A stretch of 21,184 nucleotides of DNA from Gammaproteobacteria bacterium (GTDB lineage: Bacteria; Pseudomonadota; Gammaproteobacteria; Steroidobacterales; Rariloculaceae): contig SMWC01000091.1 of the NCBI GenBank assembly GCA_004357505.1, positions 1-21,184 of the forward strand. Direction: 5' to 3'. Below, one piece after another: positions 16,216-21,184 of this stretch (the first letter of the stretch is position 1; every line of letters starts with the position of its first letter). The position numbers were made by a program, and so were the translations under genes. A model generated the notes under the pieces. That model was given only the letters and a program-made list of their open reading frames with translations, ran no database searches and was not told where the DNA came from.

Positions 16216-16672
16216 GCGCGGCCGACTGGAGATCCATGTTCAGAACGTTTCTTCGTGCGAGTCGGTGCCGAGCGCCGAGACTCTGAAGACGTGGGTTCGG
16301 TGTGCGTTAGGTAACGATCTGCGCGGCGCGCTGACGGTACGGATAGTCGACGAGCCGGAAAGCGCCGATCTGAACGAGCGCTATCGGCACGTCCAGGGAG
16401 CGACCAACGTGCTTGCTTTCCCGGCGGATGAGTCAGTTCTACCGCCGATGAATGAGCTGCCGTCGGCTGGAGACCTGGTTATCTGCGCACCCGTACTCGA
16501 GCAAGAGGCCTGCGTTCAGGGCAAGTCGCTGCAAGCTCACTGGGCGCACATTTCTATCCATGGCGCGCTGCATATGCTGGGTTTCGGTCATGACCGTGAC
16601 GAAGCGGCGCAGGTAATGGAGGCCAGAGAAATCGAGCTTCTAGAATCACTGGGGTTTGGCGATCCTTACTAG
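16199..16672 (+). CDS. ybeY: Endoribonuclease / rRNA maturation factor YbeY
   Basis: YbeY is a zinc-dependent endoribonuclease needed for correct 16S rRNA 3' end processing and ribosome quality control. I start at the ATG at 16199, inside the end of ybeZ, because AAAAGGG lies upstream and the product (157 residues) then has family length; the frame extends to 16109 but that part lies inside ybeZ. The metal motif HGALHMLGFGHD gives ligands H121, H125 and H131. The RVYR-like segment LNERYRHVQGATNVLAFP near 58-75 is also characteristic. The last codon and TAG stop (16667-16672) overlap the edge of palindrome copy B. Confidence 0.94.
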   Translation: MTATDKRGRLEIHVQNVSSCESVPSAETLKTWVRCALGNDLRGALTVRIVDEPESADLNERYRHVQGATNVLAFPADESVLPPMNELPSAGDLVICAPVLEQEACVQGKSLQAHWAHISIHGALHMLGFGHDRDEAAQVMEAREIELLESLGFGDPY

Positions 16673-16705
16673 CGGTCCACCAATACAACCTTGTTGGACC
16701 ACCAG
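16669..16705. repeat. 37-bp palindromic element, copy B
   Basis: Left arm CTAGCGGTCCACCAA (16669-16683) and right arm TTGTTGGACCACCAG (16691-16705) pair at 12 of 15 positions around a seven-base loop TACAACC. The TAG at 16670-16672 is the ybeY stop codon. Inverted, it matches copy A (9080-9116) at 31 of 37 positions, and all six differences are transitions. Similarity stops at the element ends. No T-tract follows. Confidence 0.85.
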
Positions 16706-16759
16706 CGACGGTTGATCTCTTGCAAGCCGCTCACGGGAATTGCAAGATATGGGGCATCG

Positions 16760-17626
16760 ATGCCTGACGAATTACCTGCCAATAAAAACATCGGCGCAAG
16801 GCCTGGTTGGTGGTCTCGGCTGATTCCTCGCCGCGGCAACGTGGCCGAGAAAAGAGACGACATCGCCGCCTACCTGACCGAGTGCCGACGGCGAAACCTG
16901 TTGGCCGGAGAGGAGCATGCGATGCTCCAAGGAGTCCTGGAAGTCTCGGAAACGCAGGTCCGAGACATCATGGTGCCTCGTTCGCATATGGTGGTCCTGG
17001 ATCTGGAAGATCCCTTCGGCGAACTGCTCGATACGATCTTGGTGTCCGGCCACTCACGTTTTCCCGTTATCGGCGAGGATCGGGATCAGATCATCGGCAT
17101 TCTGTTGGCCAAAGATCTCCTGAAACGCTTCAAAGAAGGGAAAATGACTGACGAGCTGGATCTGCGAGAGTTGCTCCGTGCGCCGGTGTTCATTCCGGAG
17201 AGTAAACGGTTGAATGCCCTTCTGACACAGTTCAAGGAAAGCCATAACCATATCGCGATCGTTGTCGACGAATACGGTGGGGTGGCCGGGCTCGCAACGA
17301 TCGAGGACGTACTCGAGCAGATCGTCGGCGACATCGATGACGAGCATGACCCAGAGGAGGCCGAGAACATTCAAGTCCAGGACGATGGCCGGATCATTGT
17401 GCTCGCGCTTACGAGAATCGACGACTTCAACGAGTATTTCAACGTCGCGTTGAGCGATGAGGAATATGACACCGTCGGCGGCCTCATCATGCACGAGCTC
17501 GGCCGTCTGCCGCGTGGAGAAGAGGTGCTTGAGTTCGGCGGGTTCCGGTTCAGTATATTGCGGGCGGATCGCAGGCGAATTTATACGTTGGAGGCTCGCC
17601 GCCTCTCCGATCCCGACGCTGATTGA
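16760..17626 (+). CDS. corC: CorC/YbeX-type CBS-domain protein
   Basis: The product is a cytoplasmic CorC (YbeX) protein, linked in E. coli to magnesium/cobalt handling and more recently to ribosome maturation; the exact biochemical role is not settled. From the ATG at 16760 it has 288 residues. Two CBS domains (about 68-125 and 140-195) contain VRDIMVPRSHMVVLDLED and IAIVVDEYGGVAGLATIEDV. A C-terminal CorC_HlyC domain follows (about 200-285, including YDTVGGLIMHELGRLPRGEE). No membrane segments are seen, which distinguishes it from the longer membrane CorC proteins. A TTG upstream at 16691 is open but would read through palindrome copy B, so I reject it. Confidence 0.93.
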   Translation: MPDELPANKNIGARPGWWSRLIPRRGNVAEKRDDIAAYLTECRRRNLLAGEEHAMLQGVLEVSETQVRDIMVPRSHMVVLDLEDPFGELLDTILVSGHSRFPVIGEDRDQIIGILLAKDLLKRFKEGKMTDELDLRELLRAPVFIPESKRLNALLTQFKESHNHIAIVVDEYGGVAGLATIEDVLEQIVGDIDDEHDPEEAENIQVQDDGRIIVLALTRIDDFNEYFNVALSDEEYDTVGGLIMHELGRLPRGEEVLEFGGFRFSILRADRRRIYTLEARRLSDPDAD

Positions 17627-17656
17627 TCCCGCTGTGGCTGATCGTGACAGCTGCCG

Positions 17657-19156
17657 ATGCACCTTGTACCTAAGCTGAAGCTTCTACTGATGTTGGCCGC
17701 GGGTGGCCTGCTACCCTTCTCCTACGCGCCGTTCGGCTTGTTTTGGGTTGCGCCGATCAGTTTCGCTGCGCTGATGGTCGCGTGGCGCGGAGCGACTCCC
17801 GGGAGCGCATTCCGCTTGGGTTTTGCGTTTGGCGCGGCGAGTTTTCTTGGCGGAATTCACTGGGTGTATGTCAGTATTCACGACTTCGGTCCAGCGCACG
17901 CTGCCCTCGCCGCGTTCTTGACGATCTCATTGGTTGCCGTGCTTGCTCTCTTCGTTGCGATTACCGGATGGTTAGCCGCGCGATGGTTCACGATCGACGG
18001 GCCGCGAGCTTGGCTCGGTGTTTTTCCGGCTCTCTGGGTGCTCACGGAGTGGTGGCGCGGCTGGTTCCTTAGTGGTCTCGGCTGGTTGGCTGCCGGATAC
18101 AGTCAGACCGATTCGTGGCTCATGGGTTACGCCGCGCTCGGCGGAGTTCATCTCATGAGTTGGGCCGTACTCGTGACAGCCGGTGCTCTGGTGACGCTCA
18201 GTCTTGGGCCGACGCACATGCGCGGCGTCGCCATCGTCGTGATGCTGTCGTTATGGATCGGAGGGTATCTAGCCGGCGGGGTTCGGTGGACCCAGCCGAA
18301 GGGAACCTTGCTTACCGTAGCACTGGTGCAAGGTGCCGTACCTCAGGAACTCAAGTGGCAACCGAGTCAGTTTGTGCCGACGCTCGATCTGTACCGCGAC
18401 CTGACCTACCAGAGTGAAGGCAGTCAGTTGATCGTTTGGCCGGAAGCCGCGATCCCGGCGCTCTATGGGCGGGTCGTCGATTTTCTGGCTGAGATCGAGC
18501 GTTGGGCGGAACAGCATGGCAGTACCGTACTGCTCGGGATTTTGAGAAATAGCCCCGAGAGTCAGTCGGCTCAGAATGCGTTAGTAGCCCTTGGTGATCC
18601 GCCGATGTTCTACGTTAAGCGCCACCTGGTTCCTTACGGAGAGTACTTCCCGGTTCCCGGTTTTGTTCGCGGTTGGCTGAAGTCGATGAGCTTGCCATAC
18701 CGCGATGTCGTTCCAGGAGCGCCGGGCCAACCTCCTCTTGACGTTGCCGGAGAGAAGATCGCCGTAACGATCTGCTATGAGGACGTCTTCGGCGCGGAGC
18801 AGTTGCACTATTTTCCCGAGGCGACGCTTCTCGTCAACGTCAGCAACGATGCGTGGTTCGGAGATACGATTGCCCCCCACCAGCATTTACAGATCTCGAG
18901 AGTCAGGGCAGCCGAGGTTGGGCGATACGTTTTGCGTGCAACGAACACGGGCGTATCGGCAATTATCGACCCTTATGGCCGTGTCGTAGCACGATCTCCG
19001 CAGTTCGAGCCGCATGTTCTTAAAGGCGCCGTGCAGGGATTCACGGGCGCGACACCCTATGCGCGCTGGGGAAACTACGCTGTGATAATCGGTGCGTTAC
19101 TCGTATTGCTGCTTCACTTGCCAGTCACGAAATTCACGATTCGCCCCTGGACATAG
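17657..19156 (+). CDS. lnt: Apolipoprotein N-acyltransferase
   Basis: Lnt adds the third acyl chain to the N-terminal cysteine of lipoproteins in the inner membrane, the last step of lipoprotein maturation. The 499-residue product has N-terminal membrane segments to about 205 and a periplasmic nitrilase-like domain from about 218 to 470. The catalytic triad is readable as E263 (WPEAAIP), K321 (YVKRHLVPYGEYFP) and C373 (ICYEDVFG). A final membrane helix (AVIIGALLVLLLHLP) ends the protein. It starts 30 bases after corC, as in the usual ybeZYX-lnt arrangement. Its last 43 bases overlap the end of the convergent leuS gene. Confidence 0.97.
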   Translation: MHLVPKLKLLLMLAAGGLLPFSYAPFGLFWVAPISFAALMVAWRGATPGSAFRLGFAFGAASFLGGIHWVYVSIHDFGPAHAALAAFLTISLVAVLALFVAITGWLAARWFTIDGPRAWLGVFPALWVLTEWWRGWFLSGLGWLAAGYSQTDSWLMGYAALGGVHLMSWAVLVTAGALVTLSLGPTHMRGVAIVVMLSLWIGGYLAGGVRWTQPKGTLLTVALVQGAVPQELKWQPSQFVPTLDLYRDLTYQSEGSQLIVWPEAAIPALYGRVVDFLAEIERWAEQHGSTVLLGILRNSPESQSAQNALVALGDPPMFYVKRHLVPYGEYFPVPGFVRGWLKSMSLPYRDVVPGAPGQPPLDVAGEKIAVTICYEDVFGAEQLHYFPEATLLVNVSNDAWFGDTIAPHQHLQISRVRAAEVGRYVLRATNTGVSAIIDPYGRVVARSPQFEPHVLKGAVQGFTGATPYARWGNYAVIIGALLVLLLHLPVTKFTIRPWT

Positions 19157-21184
19157 ATCGCCCGAATTACCTGTTTGCCCTGCAGATAGCGGGACACATT
19201 GGCATCTTCCCGGGCTAGCTTTAGGATAAAATCTTCCGTTGCATCCGCGGGTATCTCGATGCGTCCCCGAATCTTGCCGTCTACCTGAACCGGGATCTGA
19301 ATCGTCTCGGTCTTCAGGAGCTCGGCGTCGAATTCAGGCCACGCTGCGTAAGCCAAGGATTGCTCGTGCCCTAATCGCTCCCAGAGCTCCTCGGCGATGT
19401 GCGGCGCGAGCGGCGCCAAAAGCAGCACAAACGGTTCTACGACGTCACGCGGCAAGACCGGCCACTTGGCGGCAGCGTTCGAAAATTCCATCAGCGCCGC
19501 TATGGCGGTGTTGAAGCGCAGGTTCTCTATATCTTCGGTGACCTTGGCGATGGTTTGGTGCAGACAATGCAGTTGTTCACTCGACGGCGGTGAGTCCTGA
19601 ACGGACTCGTTCAATCCGCCGCCAGTCGTCGCTGTGAGAAGGCGCCATACTCTGTTCAGAAACCGATGCGTACCTTCTACGCCGCGCGTATTCCATGGCT
19701 TTACCTGCTCCAGCGGTCCCATGAACATTTCGTAGAGGCGAAAGGCATCTGCGCCGTAAGTTGCGACGACCTCGTCCGGATTGACCACGTTGCCGCGGCT
19801 CTTACTCATCTTATGGGCTCTGGCGTCTACCCGGACAGTCTCGTCATCAACCAGCACGAAGTGATCGCCCAGTTTCGTTACGGCCTCCGAATCGACGGTC
19901 TGGCTTCGCAATTCCTGCCCTGAGCGAAGATCTTCGCCGGAGCGAACATGCTCAGCTGACACGGGTTTGCCTTCGCTATCCAGATATCTCGTGTATTCAA
20001 GTTCGCCGAGAATCATGCCCTGATGAACAAGCTTCCTGAATGGTTCAGGCGTCGGCACGATACCGGCGTCATATAGCACTTTGTGCCAGAAACGTGCGTA
20101 GAGAAGATGCAGGACCGCATGCTCGGCGCCGCCGATATAGAGATCGACCGGCAGCCAATAGCGTGCCTGGTCTTGCGCAACGAGTTGCGTGTCGTTATCG
20201 GGATCGAGATAGCGCAGATAGTACCAACACGAGCCCGCCCACTGGGGCATCGTATGAGTTTCCCTACGCGCAGGCTGCCCGGATTCCGGATCCGACGTCT
20301 CCAGCCATTCCACTGCCGCAGCCAGCGGTCCCTCAGGGGAGCCACTCGGCTTGAATTCATCAAGCTCCGGCAATTCGACCGGTAGCGCATCATCAGGCAA
20401 TATCTGCGGCTTGCCGTCGACAAAGATCACCGGCAACGGCTCACCCCAGTAGCGCTGGCGGGAGAATAGCCAGTCGTGCAGTTTGTAGTTGATCTTGGCA
20501 GTGCCGTGCCCTTCTGTTTCGAGCCAAGCAATGATCCTGGCTTTCGCTTCGGTTACCTGTAGACCGTTTAAGAAGCCGCTGTTCACCACCAGGCCGTCGC
20601 CGAGGAAGGCGTCGCCGTCGAACTCTTCGGGCGGTTGCACCGTACGAATGATCGGCAAATCGTAAGTCTTAGCGAAGTCCCAATCTCGTTGGTCCTGACC
20701 CGGCACGGCCATGATCGCACCGGTTCCATAGCTCGCCAGCACATAGTCAGCAACCCAGACAGGAATCCGCTCGCCGCTGGCGGGGTTGACCGCATAGCCA
20801 CCCGTGAAGACTCCGGTCTTGTCTTTCCGCAGTTCGGCTCGTTCGAAGTCGGTCTTGCGCGCGGCCTCCTGCTGGTAGGTCTGGACGATGTCCTTTTCGG
20901 CGTCGCTAGTCAGAGCACCGACCAGTGGATGCTCCGGGGCGAGGACCATGTAGGTAGCTCCGAATAGCGTGTCGGGGCGCGTAGTGAATACCCGAATCGA
21001 ATCACCCGCTGTTCCTGTGATCTGGAAATCGATTTCAGCGCCTTCGCTCCGGCCGATCCAATTGCGTTGCATCTCCTTCGTGCTTTCCGGCCAATCCAGG
21101 TCGTCGAGGCCGCTCAATAATTCCTCGGCGTATGCTGTGATTCGCAACACCCATTGACGCAGTGGGCGTCTAACGCAGGGGAAC
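19114..21184 (-). CDS. leuS: Leucyl-tRNA synthetase, C-terminal 689 residues
   Basis: LeuS charges tRNA-Leu and edits mischarged products. The gene runs off the right edge, so the N-terminal part with the HIGH motif (roughly 170-200 residues) is missing. Numbering from the edge: RQWVLRITAYAEELL near 9-23, the CP1 editing domain with FTTRPDTLFGATY near 66-78, the editing loop VPGQDQRDWDFA near 160-171, HDWLFSRQRYWGEP near 236-249, KMSKSRGNVVNPDEVV at 458-473, and the C-terminal domain ending YLQGKQVIRAIYVQGRIVNFVTGK. The editing loop has Q where H is usual (GHD). The surroundings of KMSKS and the LRQW segment resemble the LeuS type common in Bacillota, Bacteroidota and Planctomycetota more than the E. 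coli type. The 3' end overlaps lnt. Confidence 0.96.
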   Translation of the reverse strand, partial: FPCVRRPLRQWVLRITAYAEELLSGLDDLDWPESTKEMQRNWIGRSEGAEIDFQITGTAGDSIRVFTTRPDTLFGATYMVLAPEHPLVGALTSDAEKDIVQTYQQEAARKTDFERAELRKDKTGVFTGGYAVNPASGERIPVWVADYVLASYGTGAIMAVPGQDQRDWDFAKTYDLPIIRTVQPPEEFDGDAFLGDGLVVNSGFLNGLQVTEAKARIIAWLETEGHGTAKINYKLHDWLFSRQRYWGEPLPVIFVDGKPQILPDDALPVELPELDEFKPSGSPEGPLAAAVEWLETSDPESGQPARRETHTMPQWAGSCWYYLRYLDPDNDTQLVAQDQARYWLPVDLYIGGAEHAVLHLLYARFWHKVLYDAGIVPTPEPFRKLVHQGMILGELEYTRYLDSEGKPVSAEHVRSGEDLRSGQELRSQTVDSEAVTKLGDHFVLVDDETVRVDARAHKMSKSRGNVVNPDEVVATYGADAFRLYEMFMGPLEQVKPWNTRGVEGTHRFLNRVWRLLTATTGGGLNESVQDSPPSSEQLHCLHQTIAKVTEDIENLRFNTAIAALMEFSNAAAKWPVLPRDVVEPFVLLLAPLAPHIAEELWERLGHEQSLAYAAWPEFDAELLKTETIQIPVQVDGKIRGRIEIPADATEDFILKLAREDANVSRYLQGKQVIRAIYVQGRIVNFVTGK

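Overview
The window looks like the chromosome of a gammaproteobacterium of moderate GC content. Two gene clusters support this. One is the end of the spc operon followed by the alpha operon (rplO-secY-rpmJ-rpsM-rpsK-rpsD-rpoA-rplQ). The other is the cluster miaB-ybeZ(phoH-like)-ybeY-ybeX(corC)-lnt, together with uvrA divergent from ssb. I cannot assign a genus from sequence alone.

Layout. 1-4516 (+): ribosomal protein, translocase and RNA polymerase alpha genes in one dense transcription unit. It includes the short rpmJ gene (L36), which is only 114 bases long. 4536-7268 (-): pepQ (Xaa-Pro dipeptidase), then an ICMT-type membrane methyltransferase, then a small RIO/WaaP-like kinase; the last two overlap by GTGA and converge on rplQ. 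7440-10134 (+): a gamma-glutamyltransferase-like Ntn-hydrolase without a signal peptide, then trpS. 10191-13061 (-): uvrA, convergent with trpS and divergent from ssb. 13339-19156 (+): ssb, then miaB, ybeZ, ybeY, corC and lnt. 19114-21184 (-): the C-terminal part of leuS, which overlaps lnt tail to tail and runs off the window. No tRNA, rRNA, CRISPR array, IS element or prophage gene was seen. No gene-free stretch exceeds 300 bases; the longest is the uvrA-ssb intergenic region of about 277 bases.

The genes are mostly housekeeping: translation, protein export, transcription, DNA repair, rRNA and tRNA maturation, and lipoprotein acylation. The less ordinary content is: (i) a pair of 37-bp palindromic elements, 31/37 identical when one is inverted, each providing the TAG stop codon of the gene before it (ggt and ybeY), with a possible degenerate third copy upstream of ggt; (ii) the coupled methyltransferase-kinase pair of unknown pathway; (iii) a leuS whose sequence does not resemble the E. 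coli type and which lies tail to tail with lnt; and (iv) single-residue departures in the GGT-like and LeuS motifs. I saw no clear evidence of a defence or other wholly new multi-gene system.
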